Part shown: piece after piece, positions 53,758-62,907 of the stretch | Position numbering within the stretch: the first letter of the stretch is position 1 | Layout of the letters: each line of letters opens with the position of its first letter | Assembly: GCA_944324075.1 (NCBI GenBank) | Contig: CALUUZ010000017.1 | Coordinates: 1-64,000, forward strand | Source of the DNA: Candidatus Mailhella excrementigallinarum | GTDB lineage: Bacteria; Desulfobacterota; Desulfovibrionia; Desulfovibrionales; Desulfovibrionaceae | Length of the DNA stretch: 64,000 nucleotides | Direction: 5' to 3' | Notes under the pieces: model-generated | What the model saw: the letters and a program-made list of their open reading frames with translations, nothing else | Told to the model about the DNA's origin: nothing | The model's database searches: none | Position numbers and translations under genes: made by a program

Positions 53758-54756
53758 CTATCTGATCCAGCCTTCCTTCAGCGCCTTTTCGGCGAAGTAG
53801 GTGATGATCAGTTTTGCGCCGGAGCGTCTGATGCCCAGCAGGGATTCCATGACAGTCGCCTTCTCGTCCAGCCAGCCGTTTTGTGCGGCTGCGCAGATCA
53901 TGGAATACTCTCCGCTCACCTGGTAGGCGGCCATGGGAACGTCAAAGGCGTCGTCCAGCATGCGGATGATATCCTGGTAAGGGCCGGCCGGCTTGACGAT
54001 AAAGATGTCAGCGCCTTCCTCGATATCTGCGCTCAGTTCGCGGAAGGCCTCTTTCACCACGCCGGGATCCATCTGGTAGGTACGACGATCGCCGAACTTT
54101 GGCGCCCCTTCCGCAGCGTCGCGGAAGGGGCCGTAGTAGCAGGATGCGTATTTGACCGCATAGGACATGATCGGCAGGTCTTCGAAGCCCGCTTCATCCA
54201 GGGATTCACGGATGGCAAGCACCCGGCCGTCCATCATGTCGGAAGGAGCCACGATGTCCGCGCCCGCTCTGGCGTGGGATACTGCGGTTTTTGCCAGCAG
54301 TTCAAGAGTCGGGTCATTAAGCACCCGGCCTATGGTGTCGCCTTCGCCGATCATGCCGCAATGCCCGTGCGAAGTGTATTCGCACAGGCATACGTCTGTG
54401 ACGACCACCAGTTCCGGCCAGTTCTTCTTGAGCATGCGCACGGCCTTCTGGACAATGCCGTCTTCCGCGTAGGCTCCGCTGCCCAGGGGGTCCTTGGCGG
54501 AAGGAATGCCGAACAGAAGAACGGACTTCAGCCCGGCAGCCACAGCCGACCCCACCTGTTTTTCCAGCTCGTTCAGCGAAAGCTGGTACTGACCGGGCAT
54601 GGAGTCAATGGGCTTGCGGAAGGCGTGATCCGGCGTGTCCACCACAAAATAGGGCATGATCAGATCGTCGGCGCAAAGCTTCACTTCGCGCACCATGCCG
54701 CGCAGGGCGGCGCTGCGGCGCAGACGGCGGCCGCGATGAAATTCAGGCAGATTCAT
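53758..54756 (-). CDS. hemB: porphobilinogen synthase (delta-aminolevulinate dehydratase)
   Basis: A protein of 332 residues from the ATG at 54756 (AGGA upstream; an ATG six codons earlier has no site). [15 protein letters not shown] is the Zn-binding cysteine motif, [10 protein letters not shown] and the Lys in [14 protein letters not shown] and [12 protein letters not shown] form the active site. It condenses two aminolevulinate molecules to porphobilinogen, feeding siroheme, heme and cobalamin. Repeat family A copy 2 lies immediately upstream. Confidence 0.95.
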   Translation of the reverse strand: MNLPEFHRGRRLRRSAALRGMVREVKLCADDLIMPYFVVDTPDHAFRKPIDSMPGQYQLSLNELEKQVGSAVAAGLKSVLLFGIPSAKDPLGSGAYAEDGIVQKAVRMLKKNWPELVVVTDVCLCEYTSHGHCGMIGEGDTIGRVLNDPTLELLAKTAVSHARAGADIVAPSDMMDGRVLAIRESLDEAGFEDLPIMSYAVKYASCYYGPFRDAAEGAPKFGDRRTYQMDPGVVKEAFRELSADIEEGADIFIVKPAGPYQDIIRMLDDAFDVPMAAYQVSGEYSMICAAAQNGWLDEKATVMESLLGIRRSGAKLIITYFAEKALKEGWIR

Positions 54757-54764
54757 GACATTTT

Positions 54765-54960
54765 CCTGGAGCATTTTGCGTTTGAAAATATTTGCCGGCC
54801 AGAGACTGATGTTCCGGCTCGCGGGTTTTGCGCCTCCGCCGGAGCTTTATGCCGCAAGCGAATTGCGACGGCGCCGGATAGGGAGCGTCGCGGCGGAGTC
54901 TCGCCCCGCCCGGCTCCCCAGAGCACTTCAGCAGCGAAATGCTCCACGGAGAGGCGACTC
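54765..54960 (+). repeat. dispersed intergenic repeat, family A copy 2
   Basis: It starts at TTTTGCGTTTGAAAATATTT, goes through ATGTTCCGGCTCGCGG, CGCCTCCGCCGGAGCTTTAT, GCCGCAAGCGAATTGC and GCGTCGCGGCGGAG. This is the best-preserved copy and matches copy 3 (reverse) over about 160 bases. It begins 9 bases upstream of the hemB start and fills most of the gap to ahbC, so it may carry the hemB promoter or alter it. Confidence 0.7.
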
Positions 54961-55128
54961 TGTCCCGTCTTTCCCCCTCTCAGTCCTGCACATGCCGAGG
55001 CTGCGGAGGAACCGGGTACGTCGTCTCAAAACATTAAAGATTGCTGAGGAGATGGGGGCAGGGGAGGGAGAAGAGATACGTTTTCAGGCATAGTTCTTCC
55101 TCCTCCCCGGCATCTGCTTCCACATCAT

Positions 55129-56313
55129 CTACCTGATTCCGATTTCTTCATCGGTGAGATAGCAGGCGGGATCTTCAGCCCACACGTCGCCATATACGGC
55201 TTCGGCGCGGGCGCGGAAATTGCCGCCGCAGATGTTGAGAAAGCGGCATCTGGCGCAGCGGCCCTTCACATGCGGGCGTTTGTCCTTCATTTTGTGCAAG
55301 AGCTCGATATCGGGGTCGGTCCAGATTTCGGAGAACGGACGCTCCAGCACATTGCCGAACACATGCTCTCGCCAGAACTGATCCGCATGAACCTTGCCGT
55401 CCCAGGAGATGCAGCCGATGCCGCGGCCGGAACTGTTGCCTTCGTTGAACTGGAGCAGCTCGAACACTTCCTCGGCCCGGCCGGGATCTTCCCTTTTCAT
55501 GCGCATCCAGAGATACGGACCATCCGCGTGGTTATCCACGGTAAGCACTTCTTTGGGCATGCCCTTGTCAAAGCATTCGCGGGTCTTGTCCATAATCAGA
55601 TCAACCACGGCGCGGGTTTCAGCGTGACTGAGGTCTTCCTTTACCAGCTCGGTTCCGCGGCCGGAGTAGACAAGATGATAAAAACAGACACGGGGAATAT
55701 CCCTCTCGCGCAGTATGTCGAAAATTTTCGGGATTTCCGCTGCGTTGCGTTTGTTGATGGTGAAGCGCAGTCCGACCTTGATGCCTTCCTCCCTGCAGTA
55801 TTCAAGACCTTCCAGGGCGCGGCGGTAAGAGCCGGGCACCCCCCGGAACTTGTCATGAATCTCCTCGCCGCCGTCGAGTGAAATGCCGACGTAGGAAAGG
55901 CCGACTTCCCTGAGACGTTTGGCCATGTCCCGGTCAATAAGCGTGCCGTTGGTGGAAATGACCGCGCGCATTCCCCTGGAGGTCGCGTAACTGGCCAGCT
56001 CGGGCAGATCCCTCCGAACCAGCGGCTCGCCGCCTGAGAAAAGCATGACCGGCGCGCCGAAGGCGGCAAGGTCATCAATCATTGCCTTGGCCTGTTCCGT
56101 GGAAATAGGGTCGCTGCCGCGTTCTCCCTCGGCCTGGGCGTAGCAGTGCACACATTTAAGGTTGCAGCGCCGGGTCATGTTCCAGACTACAACCGGCTTC
56201 TTGTCGGCAGAAAACTGCAGGAGGTGGGAGGGCAGCTTGCCGGAATGACGGCCGTAACGCAGGGCGTCGGACGGTTCCACCTGGCCGCAGTACAGTTTTG
56301 AAATACCAATCAT
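55129..56313 (-). CDS. ahbC: 12,18-didecarboxysiroheme deacetylase AhbC, radical SAM
   Basis: A protein of 394 residues. The radical-SAM motif is RRCNLKCVHCYAQ (Cys50, Cys54, Cys57), followed by LFSGGEPLVRRD and STNGTLIDRD. The C-terminal part has CISWDGKVHADQF and CARCRFLNICGGNFRARAE, the second-cluster cysteines. AhbC removes the two acetate side chains of didecarboxysiroheme to give iron-coproporphyrin III, which AhbD turns into heme. AAGGAG precedes the ATG at 56313. Confidence 0.85.
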   Translation of the reverse strand: MIGISKLYCGQVEPSDALRYGRHSGKLPSHLLQFSADKKPVVVWNMTRRCNLKCVHCYAQAEGERGSDPISTEQAKAMIDDLAAFGAPVMLFSGGEPLVRRDLPELASYATSRGMRAVISTNGTLIDRDMAKRLREVGLSYVGISLDGGEEIHDKFRGVPGSYRRALEGLEYCREEGIKVGLRFTINKRNAAEIPKIFDILRERDIPRVCFYHLVYSGRGTELVKEDLSHAETRAVVDLIMDKTRECFDKGMPKEVLTVDNHADGPYLWMRMKREDPGRAEEVFELLQFNEGNSSGRGIGCISWDGKVHADQFWREHVFGNVLERPFSEIWTDPDIELLHKMKDKRPHVKGRCARCRFLNICGGNFRARAEAVYGDVWAEDPACYLTDEEIGIR

Positions 56314-56454
56314 GTGGGCTCCTTCTTGCAATATCTCGAAAGGTGAAGGCGGACGGCTTTCACCCAGGATGGCGATCCTGCGCCCTGTATTCAGGGTCGG
56401 GCAAGTGTACGCGCTGGCGCTGCGGGAATCAAGAGTGATTCCTAACGCGCTGTT

Positions 56455-56706
56455 GCAGGATCATGTCGATGGCCCTGCGCGCGGCGCACGGTTCCGCTCC
56501 GCGAACCCTTTCTTCCGCGACCTCCTGATGACGCTCGATCGGCTTTGCCGATACTCGCTCTCGCTTGCGTTCTGCACGGAAAACGCCGCGCTCGCACTCC
56601 GTACCCCCCCAGGATGCCGCATTGCCATGCGGGGGAGGGCATCGCTCCATGGCTCGCTCCTCCGGCGGTCAAGGTTATGTTCAGCACTATTCCATAACAA
56701 AGCGTC
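56455..56706 (-). repeat. dispersed intergenic repeat, family B copy 2
   Basis: On the minus strand it opens with TTTGTTATGGAATAGTGCTG and continues with CCTTGACCGCCGGAGGAGCG, GGAGTGCGAGCGCGGCGTTT and GTATCGGCAAAGCCGATCGA, in the same order as copy 1. It lies between ahbC and mnmA. The rest of this 500-base gap shows no gene. Confidence 0.65.
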
Positions 56707-56826
56707 CTGGTGAGGTTGTTTTACCGGGAACAAGCTTCCCCGCATGTTCACAGGCTGAAGAGTTTTTTCCGGAAACACAGGCTCCGGCGGCTTGTGCGGC
56801 CGCGCGAAGCGTGGCATTCTTGCGTC

Positions 56827-57903
56827 ATGAAAATCGCCGTTGCCGTGAGCGGAGGCATGGACAGCCTCTGCGCCATGCTTGCCCTGCGTGAAGCCGGGCA
56901 TGAAGTTGTGCCCCTGCATGCGCTGTTCATTGATCCTCCGCAGGATGGCGGGGCTCTCCCCGGGCTGCGCGCACTATGCGGAAAGCTGGGGCTTGCCCTT
57001 CATGTGGAAGATATGCGAGCCGCCTTCCGGCGTGAGGTTGTCAGTCCCTTTATCGCGGAGCATGTCCGTGCGCATACGCCCAACCCCTGTGCACAGTGCA
57101 ACCGGGTCATGAAGTTCGGGAGCCTGCTGGATGCCGCGCTGCGTCCGGTCTGTCAGGGGGGCATGGGCGCGGATGCCATGGCTACAGGGCATTATGCGGC
57201 GCTGGAAGAACATCCGGCATACGGGCGTGCATTGAGGGCAGGGGAAGATTCTTCCAAGGATCAGAGCTATTTTCTCTCGCTGGTTTCTCCGGAGCGCCTG
57301 CGTCGCTGCATATTTCCTCTCGCGCGCAGATGCAAGGAGGAACTGCGCGCCTGGCTGGCGGAAAGAGGGCATGCCGCGCCCGTTCCTGCGGAAAGTCAGG
57401 AAATATGTTTTGTGCCTCATGACGATCATCTGACGTTTCTGCAAGGGGCGGGAGCAGAGCTTCCCGGACCCGGAAGCGTGTTTCTGCGCGGGGCGGACGG
57501 CGTGGAGCGCGAGATAGCCCGGCATATGGGCCTGTGGCGCTATACCGAGGGCCAGCGCAGGGGGCTGGGGATCGCCTGGAGTGAACCTCTGTATGTCGTG
57601 AAGAGGGACAGGGCGCGCAACGCACTGGTTGTCTGCGCCAGATCGGCGCTTGATGCGCGGAGCTGCCGGGCGGGGCGAGTGAATTTCATGGTGCCGCCCC
57701 CACTTTGGCCGGAAAGGCTTTTCGTTCGCGTCCGTTATCGGCAGAGTCCCGCGCCCGCGCGCATCGAACTTGCGGACGGCGCAATGAGGATTCTTTTCGA
57801 TGCTCCCCAGCAGCCGCCGGCGCCGGGGCAGGTGGCGGCGGTCTATGACGAGGAGGGCTTTGTTCTGGCCGGGGGCATCATTGTCAGGGAACCGGACGCA
57901 TGA
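56827..57903 (+). CDS. mnmA: tRNA-specific 2-thiouridylase MnmA
   Basis: A protein of 358 residues. It starts KIAVAVSGGMDSLCAMLALR (PP-loop SGGxDS). The catalytic cysteines lie in HTPNPCAQCNRVMKFG and SQEICFVPHDD, and ATGHYA and DSSKDQSYFL are also conserved. It thiolates U34 of Glu, Gln and Lys tRNAs with sulfur from a desulfurase relay. No strong ribosome site precedes the ATG. It is on the plus strand, opposite the ahb genes. Confidence 0.9.
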   Translation: MKIAVAVSGGMDSLCAMLALREAGHEVVPLHALFIDPPQDGGALPGLRALCGKLGLALHVEDMRAAFRREVVSPFIAEHVRAHTPNPCAQCNRVMKFGSLLDAALRPVCQGGMGADAMATGHYAALEEHPAYGRALRAGEDSSKDQSYFLSLVSPERLRRCIFPLARRCKEELRAWLAERGHAAPVPAESQEICFVPHDDHLTFLQGAGAELPGPGSVFLRGADGVEREIARHMGLWRYTEGQRRGLGIAWSEPLYVVKRDRARNALVVCARSALDARSCRAGRVNFMVPPPLWPERLFVRVRYRQSPAPARIELADGAMRILFDAPQQPPAPGQVAAVYDEEGFVLAGGIIVREPDA

Positions 57904-57962
57904 GCCGGGGCATGGTCATACGGTGAAACTGTCCGGAGGCAATCCGCCGGACGGAGGTTGCG

Positions 57963-58754
57963 ATGGCAAAAATACTTTTTTTTATTTCCCTGGTCGTGTT
58001 TGCGGGAGTATCTGCGTGTCTTGCCGTGAAATCTCCGCAGGTGCGGGGTCTGGGGCAGGATCCGGCCAGCGGCGGCATGCTGGCTTCCAACGGTCTGCCC
58101 GCAGTGGCGGTCAAGCCCGCGGATGGCATGCGGCTTGTTGGGGCGGGGCGGGTGGACGTACCCGTAAAAAGGGCCGGAATGTTCGGCGGCATTCCCAGCG
58201 CGCAGGGCTGGTATGCCCTCCATGCGGATAAAAACGGTGCGCAACTGGCCGCAATTCTTGCGGAAGCTCCACAGGGGCTGCGCTGGCCGATCAACTCCAC
58301 CTTCAATGAACATCGGGGAGCCAGAAGCCTGCGCACAGGCGAAGAGACGCGGGACGGAGTGCAGTTTTCCACCTGGACCTTTGTCCGCCCTGCGGACAAT
58401 GACCCCTGGATGCCTCTGTACATGGAAAAGGGACAGGGCTGGAAGGGGGATCTTCTGGTGCGGCAGTACGCATGGTGGGGAATGAACGAAAACTCCAAGC
58501 TGGTGATTGAGTACCGCGAACCTCTGCCGGCTGACGTGCTGCTGCCTCTGGCCGATGACCCCGCATCCCGCAGCGCCTTCGAGCGCCGTGCCGATGCGTC
58601 ATTCACCCTTCTTCGCAAGGATGGCGGAGATATGTTTCCGGAGGTCATCGCAAAGGTGGAGAGGGGGGCCGGCAAGGAACTGAAGCGCCGCCGGCTTGCG
58701 GATGTGCTGGGTGAAGTCATTGAGCCGGAGACTCTCCGCCTGCGCTGCGACTGA
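57963..58754 (+). CDS. lipoprotein of unknown function
   Basis: A protein of 263 residues: MAKILFFISLVVFAGVSAC is a signal with a lipobox (VSAC, Cys19). The mature protein has a Trp-rich middle (GWYALHADKNGAQLAA, LRWPINSTFNEHRGAR, QYAWWGMNENSKL). I think it belongs to a family seen mainly in Desulfovibrio-like genomes (DUF4851-like), but this is from memory of the pattern. GGAGG lies 5 nt before the ATG. It follows mnmA by 59 bases and probably shares its transcript. Confidence 0.65.
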   Translation: MAKILFFISLVVFAGVSACLAVKSPQVRGLGQDPASGGMLASNGLPAVAVKPADGMRLVGAGRVDVPVKRAGMFGGIPSAQGWYALHADKNGAQLAAILAEAPQGLRWPINSTFNEHRGARSLRTGEETRDGVQFSTWTFVRPADNDPWMPLYMEKGQGWKGDLLVRQYAWWGMNENSKLVIEYREPLPADVLLPLADDPASRSAFERRADASFTLLRKDGGDMFPEVIAKVERGAGKELKRRRLADVLGEVIEPETLRLRCD

Positions 58755-58759
58755 TCCGG

Positions 58760-59040
58760 ATGCTCCGGCATGGGCGGCGACATGCGTTGCCGCAAAGGCA
58801 GCATGTATCCACAGTCGGTTCGCTCGCGCCTTCATGAAGCTGCGCTCCACCCGGCTCCGTTCCGCGAGACGTTGCTTCCGCTCCTCATCTCTGCTCTCGA
58901 TGCCCGCACGCCTCGCGTTGCTCGGCAGCGGGCACGGCCTCTGCGGGGCCGACCGGACGGCGGCCCCGCTCCATGGCTCGCTGTGCTCGCGCCTCCGGCC
59001 GGTCAGGGATAGTTTCAACACTATTCTGCAACAGAGCCCG
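58760..59040 (-). repeat. dispersed intergenic repeat, family B copy 3
   Basis: On the minus strand it opens with CTCTGTTGCAGAATAGTGTT, then CCCTGACCGGCCGGAGGCGC, GGGCATCGAGAGCAGAGATG and CGGAAGCAACGTCTCGCGGA, colinear with copy 1. It ends just before the promoter of the ribosomal operon. No coding frame is convincing. Confidence 0.65.
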
Positions 59041-59053
59041 GGTGATATTCTAC

Positions 59054-59082
59054 TTGACTTTAGTTTTTTCTCTCTTTAGATA
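59054..59082 (+). promoter_or_regulatory. sigma-70 promoter of the rpsF operon
   Basis: TTGACT (59054-59059) and TAGATA (59077-59082) are 17 nt apart in an AT-rich stretch, about 70 nt before the rpsF start. The leader between them and rpsF holds a short GCGG/CCGC stem that might bind S6:S18, but this is uncertain. Confidence 0.65.
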
Positions 59083-59151
59083 TTTTCGTTCTGCCTTGCT
59101 CGCCGTTTGTTTGGTATTGGCGGCGGGCCCTAGACCGCAAGGAGGATTCCC

Positions 59152-59466
59152 ATGCGCAAAATGGAAACGTTGCTGCTCCTTTCCCCGGAGCTGTCCGTGG
59201 AAGAGCGCGAAGCCGTCCTGACCAACCTCGGTGAAGTCATCGCCCGTGAAAACGGTACGATGCTCGAAGTTGATCAGTGGGGCATGCGCGATCTCGCCTA
59301 CCCCGTCCGCAAGCAGATGCGGGGTTTTTATGTGCGTCTGGTGTATGGCGCTCCGTCTCAGCTTGTGGCTGAACTGGAACGCATCATCCGCATCACCGAC
59401 GGTATTTTCAAGTTTATCACCGTGCGTCTGGCCGACAGCGTCGATGCCGAGAAGGAGGTCGCATAA
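59152..59466 (+). CDS. rpsF: small-subunit ribosomal protein bS6
   Basis: A protein of 104 residues, normal bS6 length. [20 protein letters not shown], then [20 protein letters not shown] and [14 protein letters not shown] are the family signatures. AAGGAGG lies upstream. First gene of rpsF-rpsR-rplI; its stop overlaps the rpsR start (TAATG). Confidence 0.97.
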   Translation: MRKMETLLLLSPELSVEEREAVLTNLGEVIARENGTMLEVDQWGMRDLAYPVRKQMRGFYVRLVYGAPSQLVAELERIIRITDGIFKFITVRLADSVDAEKEVA

Positions 59467-59729
59467 TGGCTTTCCGCAAAAAATTTGCTCCCCGTCGCAA
59501 GTTCTGCCGCTTCTGTGCCGACAAGGATCTCCCTCTGGACTACAAGCGTCCTGACATCCTGCGGGATTTCATTACCGAGCGCGGCAAGATCGTGGCCCGT
59601 CGCATTACCGGCCTGTGCGCGAGGCATCAGCGCCAGCTCACCACGGAAATCAAGCGCGCCCGCCAGATGGCCCTGCTGTTCTATACCACGGCGCATTCCA
59701 GCGACGTGAAGAAAAAGACCACCATCTAA
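59466..59729 (+). CDS. rpsR: small-subunit ribosomal protein bS18
   Basis: A protein of 87 residues with [40 protein letters not shown] and [20 protein letters not shown], the full bS18 pattern. A CxxC (CRFC) followed by the single Cys of GLCARH fits the zinc-binding form of bS18. Binds with bS6 to the 30S platform. 18 bases before rplI. Confidence 0.97.
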   Translation: MAFRKKFAPRRKFCRFCADKDLPLDYKRPDILRDFITERGKIVARRITGLCARHQRQLTTEIKRARQMALLFYTTAHSSDVKKKTTI

Positions 59730-59747
59730 GCGGCAAGGAGAACCGAT

Positions 59748-60263
59748 ATGAAAATTATTCTTCGCGCCGATGTGGAAAATCTCGGCCACCTGGGTGATGT
59801 TGTGTCCGTGAAGCCCGGTTACGGCCGCAACTATCTGCTGCCCCAGGGGCTTGCAATGCTGGCCACTCCGGCCAATCTGAAAGTCTTCGAGCTTGAGCGC
59901 AAGAAACTCCAGGCCCGTATGGATGCTCTGCGCGCCGAGGCCAACGAACATGCTTCCAGGCTGGAAGGTCTGGTGCTGGTTATTGCCATGCGTGTGGGGG
60001 AAAACGACAAGCTGTATGGCTCCGTCACCTCCAGCATCATCGGAGATGCTCTGGCCGAACAGGGCGTGGATATCGATCGCCGTCGCATTCTGCTCGATGC
60101 CCCCATCCGTACTCTGGGCGAGCATACCGTGCGCGCCCGCCTGCATGCGGATGTTGTGCCTTCCTTCATCGTGAAGGTTGTCTCCGAAGAAAAACACAAC
60201 GCCGATGAAGAGGTCGTTGTGGAAGAGGCTGTGGTTGAAACTGCGGAAACTCCCGCAGAGTAA
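59748..60263 (+). CDS. rplI: large-subunit ribosomal protein bL9
   Basis: A protein of 171 residues: MKIILRADVENLGHLGDVVSVKPGYGRNYLLP is the N-terminal 23S-binding domain, followed by the long connecting helix and a C-terminal domain with GSVTSSIIGDALAEQGVDID. The tail after residue 150 is an acidic, Val/Glu-rich extension of about 20 residues. AAGGAG precedes the ATG. Confidence 0.97.
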   Translation: MKIILRADVENLGHLGDVVSVKPGYGRNYLLPQGLAMLATPANLKVFELERKKLQARMDALRAEANEHASRLEGLVLVIAMRVGENDKLYGSVTSSIIGDALAEQGVDIDRRRILLDAPIRTLGEHTVRARLHADVVPSFIVKVVSEEKHNADEEVVVEEAVVETAETPAE

Positions 60264-60292
60264 ACTTTTTGCCTTTGCAGGGTCTTTCGTGG

Positions 60293-60324
60293 ATCGCCCT
60301 CCTTATGGGAGGGCGATTTTTTTT
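60293..60324 (+). terminator. terminator of the rpsF-rpsR-rplI operon
   Basis: ATCGCCCTCC pairs with GGGAGGGCGAT around TTAT, followed by eight T residues; a strong intrinsic terminator 30 bases after rplI. The 250 bases from here to the HD-protein gene show no feature. Confidence 0.95.
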
Positions 60325-60573
60325 GTCTGGCCTGAAAATCGGACAATTCGTTTTCGCGCGTCTTCAAGGTGAAAGGAACCCGGAGCCGGGAAAAGGGGGA
60401 TTCATTTCCATATGCTTGCGCAGAGAGCGCCGGAGAGGTGCCGAAGGCAATGCACAGCCGGGGCAGCCGCAGTGCGGTTGCGGTATGACATTCCGATTTC
60501 ACGGCTGAAGCCTGCGGGCAGGACCAGAGAGTTCCGGTCGGCAGATATGTCCCGATGAAAGTCCTTCGTGCTG

Positions 60574-61146
60574 TCAGGCAGGATGGTTTTCTTCGACCCG
60601 CGCGCCGGTCTCCGCGTCGAGCAGCTCTCTGAGTTCCCGCAGCAGGGGAGAATCCTGAAACCAGGAGACACCATAGTCCAGATTAAAGGAATAATCAAAG
60701 TCAGGCGGATTTTTTCCCTGGTTGTGCTGGATAATGGTTTCCGCCTTGTCCAGAGCCTTGATCAGTCTGGCTTCCGGCGTAGCGGCCGCGTTGTAGTCTT
60801 CCCATAACTGCAGAAAAAAGTTTCGATCCTCATCAGGCAGCAGGCTGAAAAGCCGGTGTACGGCCTTGCGTTCCATATCGAGCTTGACGTTTTCATCCGG
60901 CAGAAGCGCAGCGGAAATGTCGCCGTCATACAGTTCTCCAAGATCATGAATAAGGGCGGTAAGTAGTGTTCTGCGAGGGTCAAGTGTCGGGAAGTCCTTC
61001 AGAAAAAGAGCGGCCAGCAGTGTCAGCCGCCAGGAGTGTTCGGCCGTACTTTCGGGACGTCCCGCAGAACTCCACGAAGTACGGAGTACGGATTTCAGTC
61101 CCTCCGCTTCCTTGATGAAGGCGATATGCTGTTCAAGCGTATTCAT
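60574..61146 (-). CDS. HD-domain phosphohydrolase (YfbR-like)
   Basis: A protein of 190 residues. The metal site is H...HD...D: ESTAEHSWRLTLLAAL, ALIHDLGELYDGD, and a final D in KALDKAETIIQ. It resembles 5'-deoxynucleotidase YfbR and the HD_3 group, which dephosphorylate nucleoside monophosphates. AAAGGAG precedes the ATG at 61146. It is divergent from dnaB, about 200 bases away. Confidence 0.8.
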   Translation of the reverse strand: MNTLEQHIAFIKEAEGLKSVLRTSWSSAGRPESTAEHSWRLTLLAALFLKDFPTLDPRRTLLTALIHDLGELYDGDISAALLPDENVKLDMERKAVHRLFSLLPDEDRNFFLQLWEDYNAAATPEARLIKALDKAETIIQHNQGKNPPDFDYSFNLDYGVSWFQDSPLLRELRELLDAETGARVEENHPA

Positions 61147-61342
61147 GACGTTCTCCTTTGTTTCTGCGGGAGAGGAGTCTGCCGGAAACATGGGAATTCC
61201 GCAAGGTTGAAAGGGTGTCACGGATATGGGGCGGGTTCCTTCTGCATGGCGGATGAAACTCAGGGCCTTGCTTCCGGAACGGCCGGATTTGTCTTTTCGT
61301 TCCTGAATGTGTAGCTTTGGGAACCGATTATGGAGGAAGCCC

Positions 61343-62800
61343 ATGCGCAAGGAAGAAGATTTTCCCCGCAATGCCAGCCGTTCCGGAGGGCAGAACCGCG
61401 CGGGACAGGCGGGGACAAATGCTGACGCGGCTGAACGTGCCCGTGAGGATTTGCTGCGTCGTGTGCCTCCGCACAGCGTGGAGGCGGAACAGGCCGTACT
61501 CAGCGGGGTTTTCCTGCGCCCGGATTTGCTGCACGAAATTATAGATCAGGTTTCGGATGCTGATTTCTATCTGCCCGCGCACCGCATGATTTTTGCAGCA
61601 TTCAAGGCCCTGTACGCCAAGGGCGTATCAGTGGATCAGGTGACGGTATTTGACTGGCTGCGTGATCATGATCAGCTTGAGGCCGTAGGCGGCGCGGTGT
61701 ATCTGGCGGAACTTTCCCGCGCCGTGGTCAGCGGAGCCAACGCCGCGCACTGGGCCAAAATTGTGCGTGACAAGTCCATGCAGCGCGCACTTATCGACGC
61801 CTCGGCGGAAATTATCGGCAACTGTTATGATGCCGCCAAGGATGTGGCCCTGCTGCTGGATGAATCGGAAAAAGCCATCTTTTCGATCTCCGAACGGGCA
61901 AACAGCAAGACATTCGCCAGCAGCGAGGAACTGGTCCAGACGGTCTTTGACAACCTCACCGCCCGTTACAACAACAAGGGGCTGACCACGGGCATCACCA
62001 CCGGATATTATCAGTTGGACAAAATCACCGCCGGAGGATTTCAGCCTTCAGACTTGATCATCCTTGCCGCCCGTCCCTCCATGGGCAAGACTGCTTTCGC
62101 CCTGAATCTCGCCATGCGTGCGGCCATGCAGGGAGGAGCTACAGTGGCTATATTCTCTCTGGAAATGAGCAAGGAATCCCTCATGGATCGAATGCTCTGC
62201 GCCTGGGGGAGGGTGGATATGGGGCGTGTGCGCCGGGCCGAATTTCTGGATGATTCCGACTGGAAAAAGCTGGCCGACGCGGCGGACGACCTCAGCCGCG
62301 CCAAAATCTTCATTGATGATACGGCTGGCCTGACGCCTCTGGCCCTGCGCGCCCGCTGCCGCCGTCTCAAGGCTGAACACGGGCTGGATCTGGTCATGGT
62401 GGATTATCTTCAGCTCATGCACTCCTCGCGCAACGAATCGCGTGAACTGGAAATTTCCGATATTTCCCGCAATCTGAAGGCTCTGGCAAAGGAAATGAAG
62501 GTGCCTGTTCTTGCGCTTTCCCAGCTCAACCGCAAGGTGGAGGAGCGTACGGACAAGCGCCCCGTGCTGTCTGACCTGCGCGAATCCGGAGCCATTGAGC
62601 AGGACGCCGACCTTATCATGTTCATTCACCGTGAGGATCAGTATAACAAGAAAGGCGACAAGCCCAAAACCGGTATTGCGGAAATTATTCTTGGCAAGCA
62701 TCGCAACGGTCCCACCGGCACGGTTGAGCTGGCGTACCGTTCGCAATACACGGCTTTTGACGATCTTGAGGCGTCATATACGCCGCCTTCGGAAGGCTGA
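61343..62800 (+). CDS. dnaB: replicative DNA helicase DnaB
   Basis: A protein of 485 residues. The N-terminal domain begins at PPHSVEAEQAVLSGVFLRPD, after a 30-residue polar leader. The RecA-like core has Walker A LAARPSMGKTAFALNLAM, the Walker B-like VMVDYLQLMHSS, and LALSQLNRKVEERTDKRP with the DLRESGAIEQDAD motif. It unwinds the fork with the primase. GGAGG precedes the ATG at 61343 (an ATG twelve codons earlier lacks a site). Confidence 0.97.
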   Translation: MRKEEDFPRNASRSGGQNRAGQAGTNADAAERAREDLLRRVPPHSVEAEQAVLSGVFLRPDLLHEIIDQVSDADFYLPAHRMIFAAFKALYAKGVSVDQVTVFDWLRDHDQLEAVGGAVYLAELSRAVVSGANAAHWAKIVRDKSMQRALIDASAEIIGNCYDAAKDVALLLDESEKAIFSISERANSKTFASSEELVQTVFDNLTARYNNKGLTTGITTGYYQLDKITAGGFQPSDLIILAARPSMGKTAFALNLAMRAAMQGGATVAIFSLEMSKESLMDRMLCAWGRVDMGRVRRAEFLDDSDWKKLADAADDLSRAKIFIDDTAGLTPLALRARCRRLKAEHGLDLVMVDYLQLMHSSRNESRELEISDISRNLKALAKEMKVPVLALSQLNRKVEERTDKRPVLSDLRESGAIEQDADLIMFIHREDQYNKKGDKPKTGIAEIILGKHRNGPTGTVELAYRSQYTAFDDLEASYTPPSEG

Positions 62801-62907
62801 GAAGTTTCAGCGGCTTCTTTCTTCTCACTGGACAACGGGTGGGAAGTGATTACCTTGCTTCCTGATGCTTCCGGCAGCCTTTACGGAGGGGAACCGCGCG
62901 GCCCCGG

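Noticed and set aside
53551..55047. 498-codon plus-strand frame opposite ahbD and hemB
   Set aside because: It mirrors two well-recognised genes on the other strand and ends in repeat A; the translation has no domain.
59100..59151. S6:S18 binding leader before rpsF
   Set aside because: Only a short GCGG/CCGC stem is visible; not enough to claim the conserved leader motif.
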